Part shown: piece by piece, positions 1 through 4,570 of the stretch
Position numbering within the stretch: position 1 is the first letter of the stretch
Layout of the letters: each line of letters opens with the position of its first letter
NCBI GenBank assembly: GCA_021826835.1
Contig: JAKAYH010000201.1
Span: 1-5,264 of the forward strand
DNA from: Thermoplasmata archaeon
GTDB taxonomy: Archaea; Thermoplasmatota; Thermoplasmata; Thermoplasmatales; Thermoplasmataceae
Direction: 5' to 3'
Length of the DNA stretch: 5,264 bases
Notes under the pieces: model-generated
Told to the model about the DNA's origin: nothing
What the model saw: only the letters and a program-made list of their open reading frames with translations
Database searches by the model: none
Position numbers and translations under genes: made by a program

Positions 1-10
1 CATGAATCAC

Positions 11-45
11 ACTTACAATTAACGGAACGGAAAGTTAATTGAAGT
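11..45. repeat. AT-rich inverted repeat (possible hairpin)
   Basis: The arm at 11-23 (ACTTACAATTAAC) pairs with 34-45 (GTTAATTGAAGT) as a 12-bp perfect stem with one bulged A at position 15 and a 10-base loop (GGAACGGAAA). A second, mutually exclusive pairing uses 42-48 (AAGTATT) with 70-76 (AATACTT). A third pair joins 95-101 (GAGATTA) with 126-132 (TAATCTC). Nothing else identifies a function: it could be an RNA structure, a transcription end or a regulator site. In AT-rich DNA some such pairings arise by chance. Confidence 0.3.
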
Positions 46-124
46 ATTGCTTTTAACCTTTTACACTGAAATACTTTTCGCATAATCGAGATACGAGATT
101 AAATAACGGACGAAAAGGTGGTTC

Positions 125-305
125 CTAATCTCTAAGAGAGTAAAGGATATATTGACAGCTGCCTGCGTCCTCTGCAAAGTCGCCTTGATAGCAGAAGATT
201 TCATTGGACATAAGCTGGATGTACTCTACGGCAGAAACGACTCCACTCTTGTTCGGCATTGTTGCGGACATTTCTCATCTGCTTTGCTATTCCCTTAAAG
301 TCCAT
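125..305 (-). pseudogene. Possible broken small gene (two overlapping minus-strand frames)
   Basis: This is the only coding-like signal in the first 346 bases. One frame starts at ATG 305-303 and gives 34 residues (begins MDFKGIAKQMRNVRNN) to a TGA at 203-201. A second frame starts at ATG 271-269 and gives 48 residues (includes VEYIQLMSNEIFCYQGDFAED) to a TAG at 127-125. The second frame looks protein-like (mixed acidic and aromatic residues, few low-complexity runs). The two overlap, as expected if one gene had suffered a frameshift near 205-270, but two chance frames are equally possible. I recognise no family. The frames end about 40 bases upstream of the tRNA on the opposite strand. Confidence 0.2.
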
Positions 306-316
306 GACTGTAAGAA

Positions 317-322
317 TTATAA
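317..322 (+). promoter_or_regulatory. TATA-like box of the tRNA-Val gene
   Basis: TTATAA lies in an AT-rich stretch (AGAATTATAAC) centred about 27 bases upstream of the first base of the tRNA. That is the normal spacing of an archaeal TATA box from the transcription start. No clear BRE purine tract is visible upstream, so the call rests on spacing and composition. Confidence 0.45.
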
Positions 323-346
323 CAGGCTTTGCCCTTCACATGAGTA

Positions 347-419
347 GGGCTTGTGGTCTAGCGGTTATGACATCGCTCTCACACAGCGAAGGCCGCCGGT
401 TCAAATCCGGCCAAGCCCA
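347..419 (+). tRNA. tRNA-Val (anticodon CAC)
   Basis: A full cloverleaf can be drawn. The acceptor stem is GGGCTTG (347-353) with CAAGCCC (412-418), with discriminator A at 419. The D arm has G18G19 in its loop. The anticodon stem is TCGCT/AGCGA around the loop CTCACAC, giving anticodon CAC, which reads the Val codon GUG. The variable loop has five bases. The T stem is GCCGG/CCGGC with loop TTCAAAT. The 3' CCA is not encoded, because the DNA continues TTTAAA. There is no intron. The gene sits about 50 bases upstream of an integrase remnant in the same orientation; tRNA genes are the usual targets of tyrosine-recombinase elements, so its 3' half is a plausible attachment site. I found no second copy of the 3' half within the window. 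Confidence 0.97.
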
Positions 420-440
420 TTTAAAATATTAAGCGAATAC

Positions 441-448
441 TTTAAATT
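441..448 (+). promoter_or_regulatory. TATA-like box upstream of the integrase remnant
   Basis: TTTAAATT is centred about 26 bases before the ATG at 470, with no Shine-Dalgarno-like purine tract in between (the spacer ends ATTATTATT). This is the arrangement expected for a leaderless archaeal transcript starting at the ATG. It may be a relic, since the gene it would drive is broken. Confidence 0.4.
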
Positions 449-469
449 GTTTCCACAGTTATTATTATT

Positions 470-724
470 ATGACTTATATTGCCAAGTACGAGAGTATGT
501 TGCATGACCCAGACGTAAAGAGATAGTTCGATAACCTGAAGACAAAATCGATTCTTACGGCAACGGTATATCTGAGAATACTTGGGGATTACTGCGAGCT
601 TACCGGTGAAACACCCCAGAAAATCATAAGGGATGCCAGGGAGAGTCCAGTTGAATTCAGGGATAAATTTTCAGACTTCATAAGGGACCTTGAGAAGAAA
701 GGAAAGGCAGTGTCGATCAATTGA
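470..724 (+). pseudogene. Tyrosine recombinase (integrase) N-terminal remnant
   Basis: Reading from the ATG at 470 gives MTYIAKYESMLHDPDVKR, a TAG at 524-526, then FDNLKTKSILTATVYLRILG and on to EKKGKAVSIN before a TGA at 722-724. The segment around 'DPDVKR-x-FDNL..S..TA.VYLR.LG.YC..TG.TP..I' matches, from memory, the helical core-binding (SAM-like) N-terminal domain of archaeal XerA/phage-type integrases. In that family the position of the TAG is usually Trp, so a single TGG-to-TAG change explains it. The catalytic domain with its R..HxxR..Y residues is absent from all frames downstream, so the gene is dead by both a nonsense mutation and truncation. It lies just after tRNA-Val in the same orientation, as integrases of tRNA-targeted elements often do. 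Family assignment is by motif resemblance; an alignment is needed for certainty. Confidence 0.7.
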
Positions 725-768
725 GGAAACTGAAAGAAGATGCAACTAATTCAATAGAGGGTGTCAGG

Positions 769-1011
769 ATGAAGAGATTATCGACTTCCACCGTACCAAA
801 TCTTTCAAAGAAAGGAAAGGAAATTTACACCAAGATGAGTGAAAAGGATGAGGAACTAGCGTTGATGTTTAGAATAGTAGCATCTAAGGAGACATTAGTA
901 AAGTCTCTGTTCGAATCCATGAAAGATGTTAATTTCATAGATAAGGCAAGGAAACTTATTTCATCACATTCCGAAAGACAGAGTCTGAATCTCACAAGGA
1001 ATTGTCCCTAA
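769..1011 (+). CDS. Small hypothetical protein
   Basis: An open frame of 80 codons starts at ATG 769 and ends in TAA at 1009-1011. The same frame is open from a TTG at 721 (96 residues), but that start overlaps the end of the integrase remnant. I prefer 769 because GAGGGTG (757-763) lies five bases upstream and partly matches an archaeal Shine-Dalgarno. The protein is charged and predicted mostly helical: a basic N-terminus (MKRLSTSTVPNLSKKGKEIY) and an acidic middle (SEKDEEL). There is no signal peptide, membrane segment or cysteine motif, apart from one Cys near the C-terminus. The LSKKGKEIYTKM stretch faintly recalls the segment after the wing in MarR-like regulators, but I would not name it on that. 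It ends 38 bases before the IS and is not interrupted by it. It could be a fragment of element cargo. Confidence 0.4.
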   Translation: MKRLSTSTVPNLSKKGKEIYTKMSEKDEELALMFRIVASKETLVKSLFESMKDVNFIDKARKLISSHSERQSLNLTRNCP

Positions 1012-1043
1012 AGCGTGTTTGCTAGTGTCTGTTATCTTCCATC

Positions 1044-1049
1044 TAATTA
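1044..1049. repeat. Target-site duplication, left copy (TAATTA)
   Basis: TAATTA directly abuts the left inverted repeat and recurs at 2518-2523 directly abutting the right one. Six bases is a plausible duplication length for an IS4/IS1634-type element. The sequence is its own reverse complement, so it could instead be read as the outer six bases of longer inverted repeats. Sequence alone cannot separate the two readings. Confidence 0.65.
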
Positions 1050-1079
1050 CCTAACTTTTTAGGTATTTTTGATCACTAC
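1050..1079. repeat. IS terminal inverted repeat, left end
   Basis: The outer 11 bases CCTAACTTTTT (1050-1060) match the right end perfectly in reverse complement. Inward, TTTT (1067-1070) and TCACTAC (1073-1079) also match, giving 22 of 30 positions. The transposase stop codon (1061-1059 on the minus strand) and final codons lie inside this repeat. Confidence 0.85.
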
Positions 1080-2351
1080 ATCCATGATTTCCTTCTGTAC
1101 CGCCGAAAGAGCAACAACTGATTCCCATTTGAATTGACTCCTCTGATCCTCCAGATATACCCTGTAACAGGTTCTCATTGTATCTATGGCCTCCGATCCT
1201 GATATTCCCTTCTTCTCCAGTATGTAAGAAAGATAACTGAGTATGGAATATGCCAGATAGCATATCTTCACATGGCCTTCGATATGGGACTTCAGCCATA
1301 CCCTCACAGGCCTCAGATCAAGAACGCCCTTCATCTGCTTGAATGCCCTCTCCACAGAATCCTTGTCGTAGTATTTTCTTACGACATCGTTAATGCAGAG
1401 ATCCGTATTGTGGAATATGAGGGAATATCCGAGATATTTCGCTATATCCTCATTTGAGGAATGCTCGTAATAGTGATCCTTCTTCAGGGATTCCATGGCC
1501 GGATTATATACGATGATAAGCCTTCCAGAAAGGAAAGCGGCATCGGTGCAGTACACCTTTGTGTTCTTCAGCGGTACCATGCGTTTCTTTGTGTAGATAT
1601 CGTTCCTGTCGATTCCATCAATGATCCTCTTCAGGTCCGGCGTTTTCTTGAGGCCGCAGATCATGGTGAATTTCAGTTCCAGCATGGATTTTATCCTTCC
1701 CGGATCCGACATTCCGCGATCCATGATAACCACGGTATACCTCTTAAGCCACAGATCCTTAACAATATCGTCCATGATGGATCTGTTGGATACATTGCCC
1801 GGGTATACGCGGTGGAACAGCGGAAATCCTCTCTTCTCCGTCACAACGAGAGCGATCTGCATGAGCTTCTTTATCCTGCCCTCCTTTCCCTTTCTTGGTC
1901 TGGAATCAAGGGAGTCTCCCGTGAAATACGTATCGGTAACATCTATTATTACAGCCCTCCTGTCCCCTTCAATGTGGAGGAAAAGAGATGCAAGCTTCTC
2001 CTCCATGGCTGAGAAATCCATATGGTTTATTTCCTGAAGGGATTCATAAAGATCCACGGTATCAATACTTTCAATGCCAAGGTATCTCAGTATCTCTGTC
2101 TCCCGCAGATATTCAGGCATTCTGTTTATTGCGGGCCGGTCAAGAAGCTGTGAATATACCATGACAGATGCATTCCCCGGGATCATGGAGTTGATTCCCA
2201 GACTGGATGATATCCTGTGAACCACCTCAACGTCCAGTGATCTGCGCACCTCCATTGCTCTCACATCATTGGATGATATTTTCCGCATCACGGAGCTTTC
2301 CATCTCCTTGCCCACGTATCTTATGAACTCCTGTTTCACCTTGCCGTCCAC
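1059..2351 (-). CDS. IS4/IS1634-family DDE transposase
   Basis: This enzyme catalyses cut-and-paste movement of its own IS. Residue numbers are from the GTG at 2351-2349 (430 residues). The first catalytic Asp is D137 in VIIDVTDTYF. The second is D211 in VVIMDRGMSD. The Glu is E334 in YYDKDSVERAFKQMK, which fits the Y-(2)-K/R-(3)-E-(6)-K signature of the IS4 superfamily, followed by the LDLRPVRVW stretch typical of IS1634-like members. All three acidic residues are intact. The start is uncertain. The same frame is open and protein-like for 22 more codons upstream (FIRKIRTKSGTYLAEVRNRR joins straight onto VDGKVKQEF), and that segment belongs to the usual N-terminus of the family. No ATG, GTG or TTG occurs there; the expected initiator position (2417-2415) reads ACG, one change from ATG. 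The GTG at 2351 directly follows AGGAGG with no spacer, so it is a doubtful start. The product could be a truncated or poorly expressed transposase. Confidence 0.88.
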   Translation of the reverse strand: MDGKVKQEFIRYVGKEMESSVMRKISSNDVRAMEVRRSLDVEVVHRISSSLGINSMIPGNASVMVYSQLLDRPAINRMPEYLRETEILRYLGIESIDTVDLYESLQEINHMDFSAMEEKLASLFLHIEGDRRAVIIDVTDTYFTGDSLDSRPRKGKEGRIKKLMQIALVVTEKRGFPLFHRVYPGNVSNRSIMDDIVKDLWLKRYTVVIMDRGMSDPGRIKSMLELKFTMICGLKKTPDLKRIIDGIDRNDIYTKKRMVPLKNTKVYCTDAAFLSGRLIIVYNPAMESLKKDHYYEHSSNEDIAKYLGYSLIFHNTDLCINDVVRKYYDKDSVERAFKQMKGVLDLRPVRVWLKSHIEGHVKICYLAYSILSYLSYILEKKGISGSEAIDTMRTCYRVYLEDQRSQFKWESVVALSAVQKEIMDVVIKNT

Positions 2352-2415
2352 CCTCCTATTGCGTACCTCGGCGAGATATGTTCCGGATTTTGTCCTGATT
2401 TTTCTTATGAATGTC

Positions 2416-2437
2416 GTAGTGTATAATTAAACACTAC
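2416..2437. promoter_or_regulatory. Inverted repeat at the transposase 5' end
   Basis: GTAGTGT (2416-2422) and ACACTAC (2431-2437) form a perfect 7-bp stem with an 8-base AT-only loop (ATAATTAA). On the minus strand the loop reads TTTAATTATA-like, resembling a TATA box. The repeat spans the expected start-codon region of the transposase (2417-2415), so it could be an operator or a translation-limiting hairpin. That role is inference. Confidence 0.35.
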
Positions 2438-2487
2438 ACAGTATTTACATGTTTCGATGGGGGCGCAATAATTAAGACTTGAAGAAC

Positions 2488-2517
2488 GTAGTGAATAAAA
2501 GCGGTCAAAAAGTTAGG
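2488..2517. repeat. IS terminal inverted repeat, right end
   Basis: Reverse complement partner of the left end. The outer AAAAAGTTAGG (2507-2517) is an 11-bp perfect match, and GTAGTGA (2488-2494) plus AAAA (2497-2500) match further inward. Together with the left end it fixes the IS at 1468 bp. Confidence 0.85.
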
Positions 2518-2523
2518 TAATTA
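2518..2523. repeat. Target-site duplication, right copy (TAATTA)
   Basis: Identical to the hexamer at 1044-1049 and directly adjacent to the right inverted repeat. It is followed by ATTAAG, so the local TTAATTAA context is itself repetitive, which leaves the exact insertion breakpoint slightly ambiguous. Confidence 0.65.
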
Positions 2524-2552
2524 ATTAAGAGGTTAATCGATATTTTCAAAGC

Positions 2553-2568
2553 AATTGGTATACCAATT
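2553..2568. promoter_or_regulatory. 16-bp perfect palindrome, candidate operator
   Basis: AATTGGTATACCAATT is a perfect dyad with no spacer, located about 120 bases upstream of the DUF262 gene and outside the IS. A perfect 16-bp palindrome is the form of a site for a dimeric regulator. Half-site-like AATTG/CAATT words recur at 2623-2627 and 2665-2669, nearer the promoter. No regulator gene is visible in the window apart from the unassigned small frame. Confidence 0.4.
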
Positions 2569-2622
2569 ATTATTAAGTTGTTATCAAAAATAACTGCAAG
2601 GATAAGTAAAAGAAGACCTCTA

Positions 2623-2669
2623 AATTGTTTTTCCACCAGAAAGTGGCAGAGATAAAATTAAAAACAATT
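2623..2669. promoter_or_regulatory. Nested inverted repeat overlapping the DUF262 gene promoter
   Basis: AATTGTTTTT (2623-2632) pairs perfectly over 10 bp with AAAAACAATT (2660-2669). Immediately inside it CCAC (2633-2636) pairs with GTGG (2643-2646). The right arm overlaps the likely TATA element of the gene starting at 2687, so binding or structure here could control transcription initiation. Function is inferred from position only. Confidence 0.4.
2652..2664 (+). promoter_or_regulatory. TATA-like element of the DUF262 gene
   Basis: ATAAAATTAAAAA is centred near position 2660, about 26 bases upstream of the ATG at 2687. No Shine-Dalgarno-like sequence precedes that ATG (ATATAACAGTTCAATG). 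The spacing suggests a leaderless mRNA beginning at or next to the start codon, as is common in Thermoplasmatales and related archaea. Confidence 0.45.
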
Positions 2670-2686
2670 GAAAATATAACAGTTCA

Positions 2687-4480
2687 ATGAGCAATGTGAA
2701 ACCGGCCCATGAACAACCAATAGCCATAGTTAAAGAATGTTATAATGCAAAAACCGTACTACCAGAATTTCAGAGAAGCTTTGTCTGGGCTAATTCTGAC
2801 ATACAAGATTTATTGGTTTCTATACTAAATGACTATTTTATAGGGACTTTCCTATTCATCAGAAGAGGGAAGGAATTTGAATTTAAATTACGTTATATTG
2901 AAGGTCTTCAAGAATTGAGGGAGTCTCTTCCAAAAGTAGTGGATGAGAGCCATTCAGAAAAAGCTGTTTTGGATGGGCAGCAAAGAATTACTGCCCTGTT
3001 TTATGTTCTATATAACCCCCCCGGGATTTCTCCAAAGGGTGCATCATACCCACATAGATATTTTGTGAAATTAAGCAAACGCTTGACAGCAACAACTTCC
3101 GAAGATTGGGATACCTCTGACATACTTGCCATTTCAGAGCATGACGCGAGAAAGAACCATGAATTGGACCTTGGAGAAGGCAAAAGGAAATATTCATTTG
3201 GAGAACTTATTGAACGTTGTGAAAACTTTAATAAAGTCCTTGAACAGAATTGGTTCAAGCAATACTGTTTTAGTGAACAACTCATCCCATTTGCTTGCTT
3301 AAGAGATAGGGATTCACTTTCATCATGGTTGGGAGAGTACGTTGGCTATGCACTTGCTTCAGGAAAGGAGTATAAATCAGTAGATACCGAACGAAAGACC
3401 ATCGAGTCTTTATTCAGCAATTGGTTTAATTTTGAAATTCCAGTTTTGACCTTGGAAAACAAGTCATTTGCTGAAGTTGCTGAGATATTTGAGAGGATAA
3501 ATAGGACTGGGGTTCAACTCTCTGTTTTCGCACTTGCAACAGCAGTATTTTACAAACAAGGTATAAAACTAAGAGACTTATGGAAAAATTATTACAACAA
3601 TGATGAAAATGAAATCACGGGCTTTTGTTCTATAGACAATGAAGAATACCCAAAGTTCATTCTTCAAATCATCGCCTTACTTAAAGGAAAAGATGTGAAA
3701 AAGAATGTTCTTATAAACCCAAAAGTATTCAAATTCAATGCCACAGATTGGAAAGAAGCATGTTCTTTGCTAGATAAAGCGTTCATGAGGGCCAAGAATA
3801 CAGTGACAGGTTACGGTGTTTTCAGATCAGAGTACCTCCCATACAAGACAATCCTCGTTAGCCTGGCTGCCCTTTTGAAGAAAGCTAGAAATGCAGATGA
3901 TTTTCATAAAATCGATAGCTGGTACTGGAGTTGTGTTGTGACTGGCAGGTATGCTGGTTCAAGTGATACTGCAATCAAACAAGATTTTGATGATGTATCT
4001 GAGTGGCTCTCTAATGATAACAAAAAACCATCCGTAGTTCTAAATGCACAAGCAGAAATCGACAATTTGAGCTTTAGAAAGGTCATGCAGGGCGGATTAT
4101 ACAAAGCCATACTAACCGTAATTGCTCTTAAGAGCCCCAAAGATTTTTACACCGGACAATCAGTTGAACTGAGTACATTAAATGACCATCACATATTTCC
4201 TAAGAAGTCAGGCTTAGCATTAGAAGATGAGAATTCAATACTTAATAGGACTCTAATTTCAGAGGTTACTAATAAATCCATTTTGAACAAGAAACCGTCC
4301 TCTTATCTTGACGAAATGAAGTCTAGACTTCGAAATGATAGGATGATTACGGAGACTTTGGATAGTCATCTGATCAGCAGTGATGCCCAACAATATTTAA
4401 GTGGTGACAACTACACCGAATTTATTATCACAAGAGAAAATTCAATTAAAAGTGAGTTGAAAGCCTTAATTTTTTTATGA
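2687..4480 (+). CDS. DUF262/HNH single-chain GmrSD-like restriction nuclease
   Basis: A 597-residue protein with two recognisable parts. The N-terminal DUF262 domain (GmrS-like, related to the ParB/sulfiredoxin fold) covers roughly residues 10-290. It shows LPEFQRSFVW (25-34), VLDGQQRITALFYVLY (94-109), whose DGQQR is the nucleotide-hydrolysis signature, and the family-typical IFERINRTGVQLSVFALATA (267-286). The C-terminal segment has an HNH-like pattern: NDHHIFPKKSG (499-509), then ILNRTLIS (518-525), then TNKSILNKKPSSYL (528-541). Likely metal and catalytic residues are H501/H502, N520 and N529. The middle (about 290-490) is helical and unassigned. In characterised relatives (GmrSD, BrxU, SspE) such proteins sense modified phage DNA, or act beside a DNA-modifying host system, and nick or cut invading DNA. 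Which modification this one senses cannot be read from sequence. The ATG at 2687 is chosen because it is the first in frame and carries a correctly spaced TATA element. No methylase or modification gene is visible in the window, favouring a stand-alone type IV role. The family call is firm; the substrate is inference. Confidence 0.88.
   Translation: MSNVKPAHEQPIAIVKECYNAKTVLPEFQRSFVWANSDIQDLLVSILNDYFIGTFLFIRRGKEFEFKLRYIEGLQELRESLPKVVDESHSEKAVLDGQQRITALFYVLYNPPGISPKGASYPHRYFVKLSKRLTATTSEDWDTSDILAISEHDARKNHELDLGEGKRKYSFGELIERCENFNKVLEQNWFKQYCFSEQLIPFACLRDRDSLSSWLGEYVGYALASGKEYKSVDTERKTIESLFSNWFNFEIPVLTLENKSFAEVAEIFERINRTGVQLSVFALATAVFYKQGIKLRDLWKNYYNNDENEITGFCSIDNEEYPKFILQIIALLKGKDVKKNVLINPKVFKFNATDWKEACSLLDKAFMRAKNTVTGYGVFRSEYLPYKTILVSLAALLKKARNADDFHKIDSWYWSCVVTGRYAGSSDTAIKQDFDDVSEWLSNDNKKPSVVLNAQAEIDNLSFRKVMQGGLYKAILTVIALKSPKDFYTGQSVELSTLNDHHIFPKKSGLALEDENSILNRTLISEVTNKSILNKKPSSYLDEMKSRLRNDRMITETLDSHLISSDAQQYLSGDNYTEFIITRENSIKSELKALIFL
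4470..4476 (+). terminator. T-run at the 3' end of the DUF262 gene
   Basis: Seven consecutive T residues lie within the last codons, immediately before the TGA at 4478-4480. Archaeal RNA polymerase terminates at such U-tracts without needing a hairpin. Because the run is inside the coding sequence, termination here would cut some mRNAs short of the stop codon; actual termination may occur further downstream. Confidence 0.3.
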
Positions 4481-4535
4481 CTGGTTGACTTTTGACGGTC
4501 TGAATATTGAGGCTCTATTGTGGTTGCCTATGCAT

Positions 4536-4545
4536 TTTTGCAAAA
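4536..4545. repeat. Palindrome in the convergent gap
   Basis: TTTTGCAAAA is a perfect 10-bp palindrome inside the 90-base gap between the two convergent genes. Because it is symmetrical it offers a T-rich stretch to transcripts from both sides and could serve as a shared transcription end. It is short, so chance is possible. Confidence 0.25.
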
Positions 4546-4570
4546 GTATTGGGTGGTGCGAGCGGTGAAA

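Larger units (their letters stand above)
1050..2517 (-). mobile_element. Complete IS4/IS1634-type insertion sequence
   Basis: A 1468-bp element bounded by matching inverted ends, flanked by TAATTA on both sides, and filled by one minus-strand DDE transposase gene. All hallmarks of a simple IS are present: two termini, a duplication and a single transposase. The left terminus overlaps the transposase stop codon and its last six codons. About 165 bases separate the annotated transposase start from the right terminus. The element is visibly more GC-rich than the DNA on its right, so it arrived separately. It landed between the small hypothetical frame and the promoter region of the DUF262 gene, and interrupts no gene that I can recognise. 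It may not be able to move at present because the expected transposase start codon is missing. Confidence 0.85.

Noticed and set aside
347..419. A second attachment-site copy of the tRNA 3' half inside the window
   Set aside because: I looked for repeats of GGTTCAAAT and CCGGCCAAGCCC elsewhere on either strand and saw none, so the far boundary of any element is outside.
1051..1299. An 82-codon minus-strand frame overlapping the transposase 3' end
   Set aside because: It is an out-of-phase overlap of the transposase C-terminus. It runs into the IS terminus and has no independent support; I saw no slippery run suggesting programmed frameshifting.
1272..2037. Plus-strand open frames of 61-183 codons across the IS
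   Set aside because: They lie entirely antisense to the transposase, whose DDE and Y-K-E-K motifs are clear. They have no family resemblance and arise from its codon composition.
2988..4140. Minus-strand open frames of 69-94 codons within the DUF262 gene
   Set aside because: They are antisense to a well-supported 597-residue protein, with low-complexity Ser/Leu-rich translations and no start signals.
4482..4494. Tandem TTGAC/TTTTGAC words just after the nuclease gene
   Set aside because: They are too short and occur only twice. Nothing follows that they could drive, and bacterial -35 boxes are not expected in an archaeon.
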